Assembly: GCA_015487305.1 (NCBI GenBank) | Contig: WFQB01000104.1 | Location: 1-32,075, forward strand | Direction: 5' to 3' | Length of the DNA stretch: 32,075 bases | Source: Parvularculaceae bacterium | Lineage (GTDB): Bacteria > Pseudomonadota > Alphaproteobacteria > Caulobacterales > Parvularculaceae | Part shown: positions 1-8,244 of the stretch, in pieces | Position numbering within the stretch: the first letter of the stretch is position 1 | Layout of the letters: the number at the start of each line of letters is the position of its first letter | Translations under genes and position numbers: made by a program | The notes under the pieces: generated by a model | Seen by the model: the letters and a program-made list of their open reading frames with translations, nothing else | Told to the model about the DNA's origin: nothing | The model's database searches: none

Positions 1-4
1 GTTC

Positions 5-34
5 TTGACACCTCGCCCCATCTCCCCCTAGGCT
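5..34 (+). promoter_or_regulatory. Possible sigma70-type promoter of the yifB gene
   Basis: A perfect -35 hexamer TTGACA (5-10) is followed after 18 bases by TAGGCT (29-34), a poor -10 match. It would give a leader of roughly 28 bases before the ATG at 69. The -10 is weak and the window begins just upstream, so this is only a candidate. Confidence 0.3.
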
Positions 35-68
35 TTTCCCTCACAAAAAGCAGTATCGGGAGGCTGGC

Positions 69-1661
69 ATGGTTGCAGAGGTAACGACTTTTGCCTTTGA
101 GGGCGTTGAGGCCAAACCTGTCAGGGTACAGGTCCAACTCATTGGCGGGCAGAATAATTTTGTCATTGTCGGCCTTCCGGACAAGGCTGTTTCCGAGGCC
201 CGCGAGCGGGTCCGCGCCGCCTTTAGTGCCATCGGCCTTGGCATGCCGCCAAAGCGCGTCATCTGTAATCTCGCCCCGGCGGACCTGCCCAAAGAAGGCA
301 GCCATTTTGATCTGCCCATCGCCCTTGCCCTGCTCGCAGAAATGGGCGCCATGCCCAAAGATGCCGTTGAAGGCTATGCAATTATGGGCGAGCTTGGCCT
401 TGATGGCTCAATATTGCCAAGCGCTGGCGCCTTGCCCGCCGCCGTCGGTGCCAATAGCCGCACACTTGGCCTTATCTGCCCCGCCGCCAATGGCCCCGAA
501 GCCGCATGGGCCGGTGCCGATGTAGATATCCTCGCCCCGGCCAGCCTCATTCAACTGGTCAATCATTTCAAAGGCACCCAAATTTTATCGCGACCCAAAA
601 CCGGTGCCTTAAAACCATCACCAGAAATCGCCGACCTCAAAGATGTCAAAGGTCAAGAAACCGCCAAGCGCGCTTTGGAAATTGCCGCCGCCGGTGGCCA
701 CAATCTTCTAATGCTCGGCCCCCCGGGCTCCGGCAAATCCATGCTCGCCGCCCGCCTACCCGGCCTATTGCCCCCTTTAACCCCGGAAGAAATGCTCGAA
801 GTTTCCATGATTCAATCCATGGCCGGATTGATCGAAGGCGGCACGCTTACCCGCGCCCGCCCCTTTCGTGCGCCCCATCATTCGGCCTCCATGGCGGCCA
901 TGGTCGGCGGCGGCATGCGCGCCAAACCCGGCGAAGCCTCCCTTGCCCATCACGGTATTTTATTTCTCGACGAGCTTCCCGAATTTACCCCGCAAGTCTT
1001 GGACAGCCTGCGCCAGCCTTTGGAAACCGGCGATGTGATGATCGCCCGCGCCAATGCCCATGTGCGCTATCCGGCCCGATTCCAACTGGTCGCCGCCATG
1101 AATCCCTGCCGCTGTGGTCACGGCAAAGCCAGTGGCCGCGCTTGCGGGCGTGGCCCCAATTGCGAGCAGGTCTATCAATCCCGTGTCTCAGGGCCGTTTC
1201 TTGATCGCATGGATCTGGCCATCGAAACCCCGCCGGTCTCCGCTCTTGATATGACCGCCCCGGCCACAGGAGAAACCACCGCCATTGTCGCCAGCCGTGT
1301 GGCCAAAGCCCGCGACATTCAAACCGCCCGCGCCCAAGAACTTCAAAACACCAAAGCCACAAATACGGAGGCCATGTTCTCTTACCCTCGCACCAATGCA
1401 AAACTGCCCGACAGCATTTTAGAAAAAATTGCCACCCCCGATAAAAAAGGTGCCGCCCTGCTCACCCGCGCCGCCGAAAGCCTCAACCTCTCGGCCCGCG
1501 CCTATACCAGAACCCTGCGCGTCGCCCGCACCCTTGCCGATCTTGAAGGCGAAACCGGCATAAAGCGCCACCATATTGCCGAAGCCATCTCCTATCGCCG
1601 CCGCGAAGATGATAGCAAACAGATTTCCTTAAAAACCCAAAGCCCCCCTTCGCCCGCCTAA
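69..1661 (+). CDS. YifB/ComM-family AAA+ ATPase (Mg-chelatase-like)
   Basis: This 530-residue protein has the full YifB/ComM layout. An N-terminal Lon-protease-like domain (about 1-170) includes the conserved GLPDKAVSEARERVRAA stretch. The AAA+ module follows, with DVKGQE (192-197), Walker A GPPGSGKS (217-224) and Walker B ILFLDELPEF near residue 300. A cysteine cluster (CRCG...C...C, around 347-365) precedes the C-terminal Mg-chelatase-like helical domain. In naturally competent bacteria ComM is a hexameric helicase that aids branch migration during integration of transforming DNA; in other species its role is less clear. The ATG at 69 is supported by GGGAGG (58-63) five bases upstream. Length is normal for the family, and all ATPase motifs look intact. 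The family call is firm; a role in competence here is inference only. Confidence 0.95.
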   Translation: MVAEVTTFAFEGVEAKPVRVQVQLIGGQNNFVIVGLPDKAVSEARERVRAAFSAIGLGMPPKRVICNLAPADLPKEGSHFDLPIALALLAEMGAMPKDAVEGYAIMGELGLDGSILPSAGALPAAVGANSRTLGLICPAANGPEAAWAGADVDILAPASLIQLVNHFKGTQILSRPKTGALKPSPEIADLKDVKGQETAKRALEIAAAGGHNLLMLGPPGSGKSMLAARLPGLLPPLTPEEMLEVSMIQSMAGLIEGGTLTRARPFRAPHHSASMAAMVGGGMRAKPGEASLAHHGILFLDELPEFTPQVLDSLRQPLETGDVMIARANAHVRYPARFQLVAAMNPCRCGHGKASGRACGRGPNCEQVYQSRVSGPFLDRMDLAIETPPVSALDMTAPATGETTAIVASRVAKARDIQTARAQELQNTKATNTEAMFSYPRTNAKLPDSILEKIATPDKKGAALLTRAAESLNLSARAYTRTLRVARTLADLEGETGIKRHHIAEAISYRRREDDSKQISLKTQSPPSPA

Positions 1662-1791
1662 ACTCCCCGCCTAGCTCTTTGCCTAAAAAACAAACCTTAA
1701 ACGCAATCAAATATTAACCAGCTTCCCTAACCAAAAATCAAACCCCTCATGCCAATATGCAACATTCTAGTTGTGTATGGGGTAGTGGGTC

Positions 1792-3705
1792 GTGAGCCGA
1801 ACAGACAATCAAAACTTGTTACATGTCTTATCCGAGGCAGCAATATTAACCGATGCGCGCGGCTTTGTGCGCTATGTTAACCCTACCTATTGCCGCATCT
1901 TTCATGCACCGGCAGAAGAATGGCAACAGCGCCACGCTTTTTTCGGCGAGTTTGAAACCGAGCAAAGCGACAAATCCCACTTTACCAGCTTTGTAAAGTC
2001 GCAACGCGGCGATGACGCAAAAGTCTATCTGGACTGGCAGGCCTCATGGATGCCCGATGGCGGCGCCCTTTATCTTGGCCGCGATGTCACATCAAATCGC
2101 AAACAGGATGAAGCCTTGCGCGAAATGGCCGCCACCGCCGAAGAAGCCAGCCTGTCGAAAATGCGCTTCCTCGCCACCATGTCCCATGAAATGCGCACAC
2201 CTTTAAACGGCATTCTCGGCATGACCGGCCTATTGCTCGATTCAGACCTTGATGCCAGCCAGCGCACCCATGCCGAGGCCGTCCACGATTCCGGCACTGC
2301 CCTTTTGGCCCTGATCAATGACATTCTTGACTATTCCAAAATCGAGGCGGGCAAGCTCGACCTTGAAGAAACTGCCTTCGACCCGCAATCTCTGGTGCAA
2401 AGCGTTTGTGAGCTGCTATCGCCTCGCGCTGTTCATAAAGATCTGGAAATCACCTCCTATGTGGACCCATCCGTGCCAGCCCGCCTGCTCGGTGATGAAG
2501 CGCGCTTGCGGCAAATCCTGCTTAATCTGGCGGGCAATGGCGTAAAGTTTACAGAAACAGGCGGCGTCTCCGTTACCGTTTCTGCCGAGCCCACAAAGGT
2601 TCCCGGTCAGGTCTTTGCCAAATTTGAAGTTCGCGATACCGGCATTGGTATTCCCGCCGAAGCCCAACGGCAAATCTTTGAAGAATTTGCCCAAGCCGAT
2701 TCCAGCCATGCCAGAAAATTTGAGGGTACCGGCCTTGGACTATCCATCGCCCAACATATTGTCGAGGCCATGGGCGGCGAAATCAGTGTTGAAAGCGTTG
2801 AAGGCGAAGGGTCCTGTTTTTCTTTCCGGGTTCCATTAAACACCATGACTTCGCGCCATGAGGATTCAACCCCACGAGAAATCAACCAAACCGTCATCGC
2901 GCTGGTCGCATCCAGCGTGCTGCACGAATCTCTAGAGCGTCAATTAACTGCCGCCAATGTTCGCAAAGTTGAAATTACCGATAATGCGGAAACCGCCATG
3001 CGCTTTTTGAAACGCAATAGCGGCGCAACCTTTTTATGCGATCTTGCCTTTGCGGCCCAGTTCGGAACCCGCCTTGCCCCGCAAGCCGCAAACGCAATTG
3101 TTCTTTTATCTCCCGTTGCCAGGGGCCGCCTCGAAGCCTTTCGCCGGGCCGGCTTTCATGGTTATCTGATTAAACCGATCCGCCAATCAAGCCTTGTCGA
3201 GCGCATCACCAATCGCTCCATGCCCAATCGCAATGTGCAACGCCTTGACAGCCTTACCAATAAACCGGCCCCCGGCCCGCGCAAATTGCGAATATTATTG
3301 GCGGAAGACAATCAGATTAACGCCGTACTGGCCACCGCCATTGTCAAGCGCGCAGGGCATCACATTGATGTCGCGGGCAATGGCAAGGAGGCCGTCGAAA
3401 ATATCGCCAATGCGCCTTATGATGTTATCCTCATGGATATGCACATGCCGGAAATGGACGGCCTTGATGCCACCCGCAAAATACGCTCCATGGGCGGGGC
3501 CGCCAGCGAAACACCCATTATTGCGCTGACCGCCAATGCCATGCGCAGTGACCGCGAAAACTGCATGAATGCTGGGATGGATGATTTTATCACCAAACCC
3601 TTTGAGCCAGGGGATTTGCTGACGCTAATCCATCGCTGGGCTGATGGCCGCGAAGGGGCCGAGGCGGAACCGGCGGTCGGCCTTGCCCAAGAGGTCAGCA
3701 GCTAA
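1792..3705 (+). CDS. Cytoplasmic hybrid sensor histidine kinase (PAS-HisKA-HATPase-REC-like-REC)
   Basis: This 637-residue protein starts with GTG and has no signal peptide or membrane span, so it should sense an intracellular signal. A short PAS-like region (about 8-100) leads into the HisKA dimerisation helix with phospho-acceptor H132 in FLATMSHEMRTPLNG. The ATPase domain has the N box around N245/N249, the G1 box DTGIGIP (282-288) and the G2 box GTGLGLS (312-318). Two receiver-type domains follow. The first (about 366-470) lacks the acidic pair after its first strand but keeps a lysine at K461. The second (about 498-615) is complete: E505/D506, phospho-acceptor D549, T580 and K602. Such kinases normally pass phosphate to a separate phosphotransfer protein, and none is encoded nearby. 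The neighbours give no clue to the signal. The start is weakly supported: a G-rich stretch but no clear Shine-Dalgarno. Confidence 0.92.
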   Translation: MSRTDNQNLLHVLSEAAILTDARGFVRYVNPTYCRIFHAPAEEWQQRHAFFGEFETEQSDKSHFTSFVKSQRGDDAKVYLDWQASWMPDGGALYLGRDVTSNRKQDEALREMAATAEEASLSKMRFLATMSHEMRTPLNGILGMTGLLLDSDLDASQRTHAEAVHDSGTALLALINDILDYSKIEAGKLDLEETAFDPQSLVQSVCELLSPRAVHKDLEITSYVDPSVPARLLGDEARLRQILLNLAGNGVKFTETGGVSVTVSAEPTKVPGQVFAKFEVRDTGIGIPAEAQRQIFEEFAQADSSHARKFEGTGLGLSIAQHIVEAMGGEISVESVEGEGSCFSFRVPLNTMTSRHEDSTPREINQTVIALVASSVLHESLERQLTAANVRKVEITDNAETAMRFLKRNSGATFLCDLAFAAQFGTRLAPQAANAIVLLSPVARGRLEAFRRAGFHGYLIKPIRQSSLVERITNRSMPNRNVQRLDSLTNKPAPGPRKLRILLAEDNQINAVLATAIVKRAGHHIDVAGNGKEAVENIANAPYDVILMDMHMPEMDGLDATRKIRSMGGAASETPIIALTANAMRSDRENCMNAGMDDFITKPFEPGDLLTLIHRWADGREGAEAEPAVGLAQEVSS

Positions 3706-3749
3706 AGCCTGTTTCGTCAAAAATTTTGCGGCCTTTCATCTGCCACAAA

Positions 3750-3763
3750 TTACCCTAGGGTAA
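3750..3763. promoter_or_regulatory. 14-bp perfect palindrome upstream of the AmpG-like gene
   Basis: TTACCCTAGGGTAA is a perfect palindrome in the 111-base gap between the histidine kinase and the AmpG-like gene, about 53 bases before that gene's ATG. It could be a dimeric-repressor operator. No regulator gene lies beside it, so the role is a guess. Confidence 0.3.
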
Positions 3764-3816
3764 CTGTTAGCACCCGCTCAAAAAAGGGTGCCGTTTTCGC
3801 GTGACGGAGAAAATTG

Positions 3817-5517
3817 ATGACAGCCCCCACCCCAGCCAGCAAAGCCGCACCGGCAAAAGCACGCAAAGCTTTGTTACCAAAAATTGTCGCCATGTTCCTG
3901 CTCGGTTTTGCCTCGGGGCTTCCCTATGCGGCCCTCATCGGCACTTTGAACGCATGGCTTGCCGCCGCTGGCATTAAAACCGCAACCATTGGCGTTTTAA
4001 GCTGGATCGGCCTTGCCTATGCTTTTAAATTTTTATGGTCACCCTTATTTGGCGTCTTCATGCCCCCCATGTTCAAACCCGGTGGCAAAATTGGCCGCTG
4101 GCGCGCCTGGATTTTGGTGGCACAAGGCGTCATTGTCGGCGCATTATTTCTCATCACCCGCACAGACCCAGCCAATTCTGTCGGCTGGCTGGCGCTAATG
4201 GCATTTACTGCTTCGTTGGCCTCCGCTTCGCAAGATGTCGTTATTGACGCATGGCGCATAAAAATCGCCGAAACCTCTAAGGAGCTGGACCGGCTTTCAA
4301 CCATGTACCAATTTGGCTATCGAGTCTCCGCCTTTTTTGCTGGCTTTGCCGCCTTGCTTGTGGCGGGCCGTGTCGGTTGGGAAATCACCTATACAGCCAT
4401 CAGCATGCTGATGTTTATATCTTTCCTGTCCACCTTCCTCATGCCCGATGCGCCAGAAAGCAATACCGGTCGCATTGGCCGAACATTGCGCCTTGGCTCG
4501 CATCTTTCCGCAGAACGCAGAAACCGGCTATTCTATCCTGTCATGATCGCATGGGCGCTTGCAGGCACCGCCATCATCACTTTCATGGTTGCTTATCTGG
4601 GCATGGAAAATCCGCCCTCCATCCGCACCTTCACAACCTTTGGCGGACCGCTGATCATCATTGCCACTGTTATTTTTCCGGCGGTGGTTGCCGCCATGGT
4701 GTTGCGCGATAAAACTTTATTGGAACAAAAATCCTCCGGCATCCCGGTTCAAACATGGAGCGACCATCTCTATATCGCCATTTTAGAACCGATGATTGAC
4801 CTTGTCGGGCGCTTGCGCTGGGCGGCCTTGCTGGTTCTCATCATTGTTTTATTTTATCGCTACACCGATGCGGTGTGGGGCTCTTTTGCCTATCCCTTTT
4901 ATATGGGGCTTGATACTTCTATTGGCGCGCAGGGCTTCACCTATGACGAGGTCGCCGTTGCGTCAAAACTGTTTGGGGTTGGCATGACCATTGTCGGCAT
5001 TGCCTCTGCCGGTTTTTTCATGGCCGCTTTTGGCCGTATGCCGTGCATGTTGGCCGGGGCAATTCTCGCGGCGCTGACCAATCTTTTATTTGCCGATCTG
5101 GCCAATGGCGGCGCGACCATGGACGCGATTACCCATGCCATTGGCTTTCCCTATCTTTACGAACCCCTGAACGCGTTTATCAATTGGACCGGCCTTGACG
5201 CCACCATGAATGATCGCCTTGCCCGATTAATGCTAGCCATTGCCGGAGAAAATTTGGTTGGCGGTTTTGCCGGGGTCGTCTTTGTCGCCTTCTTGTCCTC
5301 GATTGTGAACAAGGAATATGCCGCTGTGCAATATGCCCTATTGCTGTCCATGACCATGCTTATTGGCAATCTCGGCAAACCCTTTCTCGGCGAGCTCATT
5401 GACGAGCGCGGCTTTGCCTGGGTCTTTGTTCTCACTGCCGTTTTGGGGCTGATAGCGGTTTTTGCGTCTATCGCAGAATGGGTGCGGGAAGCCAAAAACA
5501 AAAAAGCAAACAGCTAG
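3817..5517 (+). CDS. AmpG-like MFS permease (muropeptide importer family)
   Basis: A 566-residue polytopic inner-membrane protein with about 12-14 hydrophobic segments. The N-terminal part MFLLGFASGLPYAAL followed by WLAAAGI and IGVLSWIGLAYAFKFLWSPL is the hallmark of AmpG-type permeases, as is the ASQDVVIDAWRI stretch. AmpG imports anhydro-muropeptides released by lytic transglycosylases so that they can be recycled, and in some species it affects AmpC beta-lactamase induction. An in-frame TTG lies one codon earlier (3814), but ATG 3817 is preferred because GGAG (3806-3809) sits seven bases upstream. It is somewhat longer than E. coli AmpG. It converges with a lipoprotein gene only three bases away. 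The substrate is inferred from the family; mltA and an M23 endopeptidase gene in the same window fit a cell-wall turnover role. Confidence 0.85.
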   Translation: MTAPTPASKAAPAKARKALLPKIVAMFLLGFASGLPYAALIGTLNAWLAAAGIKTATIGVLSWIGLAYAFKFLWSPLFGVFMPPMFKPGGKIGRWRAWILVAQGVIVGALFLITRTDPANSVGWLALMAFTASLASASQDVVIDAWRIKIAETSKELDRLSTMYQFGYRVSAFFAGFAALLVAGRVGWEITYTAISMLMFISFLSTFLMPDAPESNTGRIGRTLRLGSHLSAERRNRLFYPVMIAWALAGTAIITFMVAYLGMENPPSIRTFTTFGGPLIIIATVIFPAVVAAMVLRDKTLLEQKSSGIPVQTWSDHLYIAILEPMIDLVGRLRWAALLVLIIVLFYRYTDAVWGSFAYPFYMGLDTSIGAQGFTYDEVAVASKLFGVGMTIVGIASAGFFMAAFGRMPCMLAGAILAALTNLLFADLANGGATMDAITHAIGFPYLYEPLNAFINWTGLDATMNDRLARLMLAIAGENLVGGFAGVVFVAFLSSIVNKEYAAVQYALLLSMTMLIGNLGKPFLGELIDERGFAWVFVLTAVLGLIAVFASIAEWVREAKNKKANS

Positions 5518-5520
5518 GGA

Positions 5521-5919
5521 TCAGACCTGCAGGCAATCATTGATATCGGGTTCAGGGTCGCCTTGCCGCGATGGTCCCAGTTTGATGGTTGCTATTATTT
5601 CTTCACCCTCTTCATAACGGGTAGCGGCCCAGATGCGGCACTCCCCAATATCAAAACGCAAGAAATTCCCTTTGCCTTCAGAGCGGGTCAAAGCCGGAAG
5701 CCCGAGCAAGCCCTCAAGGCGCTGGCGGGATTGGCCACGATAGTCATCAAGCTGAATGACCGGGCCGTCCATAACAGCCCCCTTCGCTTCGCCGTTGATA
5801 ATCACTGGAACAGCCTCACCGCCACCCTCTTTAGAGGGTAAATCCTGAACGCTGGCACAGGCCCCAAAGGTCACGCCAATCGCCATCATCAAATATGCGC
5901 TCGCTGCTCGCCCTGCCAT
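5521..5919 (-). CDS. Small predicted lipoprotein, function unknown
   Basis: A 132-residue protein with a hydrophobic leader (about residues 8-20) ending in a lipobox-like TFGAC, with lipidation expected at C21. Position -3 is Phe, so the lipobox is not ideal. After a variable linker, the core around LEGLLGLPALTRSEGKGNF, then a strand with FDIGECRIWAAT, resembles small alphaproteobacterial lipoproteins in which a G-x-P-x(3)-R-x-E-G motif is followed by a Cys-containing strand, loosely similar to SmpA/BamE-like folds. That similarity is from memory. AAGGA (5927-5931) lies seven bases before the ATG, so the start is solid. It is transcribed away from the PfkB-family gene through a shared 127-base promoter gap. 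Function is unknown. Confidence 0.72.
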   Translation of the reverse strand: MAGRAASAYLMMAIGVTFGACASVQDLPSKEGGGEAVPVIINGEAKGAVMDGPVIQLDDYRGQSRQRLEGLLGLPALTRSEGKGNFLRFDIGECRIWAATRYEEGEEIIATIKLGPSRQGDPEPDINDCLQV

Positions 5920-6046
5920 AGATTTATCCTTCTTTGCTCAAACCGAAATGCTTGTATCTTGCGCTTAAACCGCATAGTAGAGTTTGACTTTGGCAGGGCC
6001 AACTAAATTCACCCCTGTTTGCCTATTATTTTTTTAAGGAGCCTCC

Positions 6047-7057
6047 ATGTCTGCGAACCCTGCTAAATATGATGTTACCGGTATTGGTAACGCCATTGTT
6101 GATGTCCTTGCCAATACCGATCAGGATTTTCTGGACACCCACAATATCCCTCGGGGCGGCATGCGGCTTATTGACCAGAATGATGCCCGCAGCATTCTTG
6201 AAGCCATGAAGCAAACAACCATGGTCTCTGGCGGCTCGGCGGCCAATTCCATTGCCGCCCTTGCCTCCCTTGAAGGCCGCGGTGGCTTTATCGGCAAAGT
6301 TGCCGGCGATGCTCTTGGTGATGTGTTTCGCAATTCCTTGCAGGAAATGGGCATTCACTTCCCCACAAACCCTTTGCGCGATGGTACCGAAACAGGCCGC
6401 TGCCTTGTCGCCGTCACCCCCGATGCCGAGCGCTCCATGGCCACTTTCATTGGCGCTGCTGAACATGTCAGCATTAGCGATGTAGATAGTGACCTTATTG
6501 CCGATAGTGCCGTCACCTATTTTGAAGGCTATCTTTTTGAACAGGAAAAGCCCCGGGCCGCTTTTGTAAAGGCATGCGAGATTGCCAAACAGGCCGGGCG
6601 TAAAACCGCCATCACCTTGTCCGATCGCGATCTAGCCGTGCGCCAACGCGCCGATCTGCTGGCCTTTATCAGCGCCCATACGGATATTGTTTTTGCCAAT
6701 GAGGGCGAAGCCATGGCGCTCATGGATAAAGATAATTTTGACGATGCCCTGCGCGAGATTGGCGCGCTTGCGCCTTATGTCATTGTCACCCGCTCCGGGG
6801 ACGGGTCTTTGATTGTAGATCCGGAAATGTCCGTACACGAAGTAGCAGCGATTGCCCCGGAAATTCTCGCCGACACAACCGGCGCTGGCGACGCTTATGC
6901 TGGTGGGTTTTTGTTTGGCCTGTCAAAAGATATGTCGCCAGAACAATGCGCCATCATTGGCGGTATTTGCGCCGCAGAGGTCATTTCCCATATCGGCCCA
7001 AGACCAGAACAAAGCCTCAGACAATTGGTAAAAGCTGCGGGGCTTATCGAAGCTTAG
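6047..7057 (+). CDS. PfkB-family carbohydrate/adenosine kinase
   Basis: A 336-residue ribokinase-superfamily kinase. The N-terminal strand ITGIGNAIVD-like start (here VTGIGNAIVDVLA) and SGGSAANSIAALASLEGRGG match the substrate-binding signature. The second PfkB signature DTTGAGDAYAGGFLFGL begins at D276, with catalytic base D282 and the GAGD anion hole. Alphaproteobacterial homologues of this length are usually annotated adenosine kinase or sugar kinase; the substrate cannot be settled from sequence alone. The ATG at 6047 has AAGGAG (6036-6041) five bases upstream. Its 3' end overlaps the convergent minus-strand gene by 14 bases. Confidence 0.9.
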   Translation: MSANPAKYDVTGIGNAIVDVLANTDQDFLDTHNIPRGGMRLIDQNDARSILEAMKQTTMVSGGSAANSIAALASLEGRGGFIGKVAGDALGDVFRNSLQEMGIHFPTNPLRDGTETGRCLVAVTPDAERSMATFIGAAEHVSISDVDSDLIADSAVTYFEGYLFEQEKPRAAFVKACEIAKQAGRKTAITLSDRDLAVRQRADLLAFISAHTDIVFANEGEAMALMDKDNFDDALREIGALAPYVIVTRSGDGSLIVDPEMSVHEVAAIAPEILADTTGAGDAYAGGFLFGLSKDMSPEQCAIIGGICAAEVISHIGPRPEQSLRQLVKAAGLIEA

Positions 7058-7409
7058 GCGGTAATTTCACCGCCGCCATATCCGTAAATTTGCCGCCCCG
7101 CGCCCGCAAAGGATTATCCGCCTCACCGGCAGCTCGTTGCAAGGCGACGAGTTCTGCGGCTAGCTGATCAAAAGGAACCCCGTTCGCGGCCATGAGATCA
7201 AGCAATTTATAAAGCAATTGCGCTCCATTGCGGGCAATGCCCTGCCCCTTGCCGCCGTCTTGCGCTATGAAAACCGAAAATCCGGCAGCGGCACTGGCAA
7301 AATCCGTCGCCGCAATATGACAAGCTCCCCTCTCACCATCAGATTTCTCAAACAAATTCTGACAAAGGGTTTTTAGCGCTTCCGCCAAATCATCTTCATG
7401 CCTAACCAT
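7044..7409 (-). CDS. Hypothetical protein, about 121 aa
   Basis: I do not recognise this protein. It is soluble, with no signal peptide or membrane segment. The second half (LLYKLLDLMAANGVPFDQL and onwards) looks helical and ends in a basic proline-containing tail. The start is taken at the second ATG (7409) because GAGGA lies directly against the first ATG (7415) but six bases from the second. A sensible Shine-Dalgarno and a length above chance suggest it is real. Its last 14 bases overlap the end of the convergent PfkB-family kinase gene. No functional prediction is offered. Confidence 0.55.
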   Translation of the reverse strand: MVRHEDDLAEALKTLCQNLFEKSDGERGACHIAATDFASAAAGFSVFIAQDGGKGQGIARNGAQLLYKLLDLMAANGVPFDQLAAELVALQRAAGEADNPLRARGGKFTDMAAVKLPPKLR

Positions 7410-7616
7410 AATCATTCCTCACCATTGGCAAGCAAGATTACAGAGCAGATACTGACATTGCCCTAAAATTTTCTGCTTTGGGACCAAAATCACCAAAAAA
7501 CCAAAAGCCGGCCCCCCTCATCCAGCAAACCCCAGCACTTTAATTGATTGTTTGAGAGCCAAAACATTTTAGCCTAAAGCATTTCAAGCCATTTTTCCCA
7601 AACCCCAAGCCCGCAA

Positions 7617-7643
7617 AACAAAAAACGCGACCCAAAGGCCGCG
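7617..7643 (-). terminator. Second (distal) intrinsic terminator of the small secreted-protein gene
   Basis: Read on the minus strand, CGCGGCC-TTTG-GGTCGCG forms a 7-bp stem with one G-U pair and is followed by six T then GTTTT. It lies about 20 bases beyond the first terminator, making a tandem pair. Confidence 0.6.
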
Positions 7644-7658
7644 CTTTTCGCTATCCTT

Positions 7659-7686
7659 AAAAAGGCTTGGCAGATGGGCCAAGCCT
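7659..7686 (-). terminator. Intrinsic terminator of the small secreted-protein gene
   Basis: A perfect 9-bp stem, AGGCTTGGC (7663-7671) with GCCAAGCCT (7678-7686) and a six-base loop, is followed on the minus strand by a run of T (7659-7663). It begins nine bases after the stop codon of the gene at 7695-7982. Confidence 0.75.
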
Positions 7687-7694
7687 ATCAAAAC

Positions 7695-7982
7695 TTAATG
7701 GTCATGCTCGCCATGATCATCGCCTGAGCACTCCATAACAGCGCCTTGGGCATCATCATTCAGCAGTTCAACATCTTCCGGCTTGGTCACCTTGTTAAAC
7801 TCGTCAAGCAAAGACGGATCTTCGCTCACCTTTCCGGCGAGACAAGAGCAATCAAGCTCGGTGCGGTCAAAGTCTTCCACATATTGATTGCAATTGGCTT
7901 CAAACTCTTCATTGGCTGAAGCACTAACCGTCACTCCAAGGCCAAGCGCGGCCATACCAGCAATAATCAAACTCTTTTTCAT
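7695..7982 (-). CDS. Small secreted acidic protein with four cysteines and a His-rich tail
   Basis: A 95-residue precursor. It has a clear Sec signal peptide (MKKSLIIAGMAALGLGVTVSASA, written here as residues 1-23, cleavage after ASA), so the mature protein of about 72 residues is periplasmic or secreted. The mature part is strongly acidic and holds four cysteines (C31, C45, C47, C85), including a CxC, and ends HGEHDH with three histidines (H90, H93, H95). Two disulfides or metal binding are both possible. I do not know a named family. GGAGG (7993-7997) lies ten bases before the ATG, and two tandem terminators follow the stop, so it appears to be an independent, well-bounded transcription unit. 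Confidence 0.78.
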   Translation of the reverse strand: MKKSLIIAGMAALGLGVTVSASANEEFEANCNQYVEDFDRTELDCSCLAGKVSEDPSLLDEFNKVTKPEDVELLNDDAQGAVMECSGDDHGEHDH

Positions 7983-8244
7983 TTTGAGGTTTCCTCCATT
8001 AGTAACACCCCCACCCGACCTTTTTGGCCATACCGGCTAGTCATACTGGAATTGCCAATGATGATAAACCCCTTTTTGCACCCGCCAGATTGAAGGGTTG
8101 ATGCGCCTGCGCAACGGGAATTTTCTTGCCTTTTTCGCAATAATGCTTTTTGTGACCTAGGAAAGCGCCAAAGTAAAACCATCCAAATGCGCCAGACGGG
8201 GGGCCATACCCCCTATAGATTTTACATTAAAGGAGCCACCCCCC

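Noticed and set aside
985-1401. Long minus-strand open frame inside the yifB gene
   Set aside because: It is a shadow frame created by GC-rich codons in a clearly real plus-strand gene.
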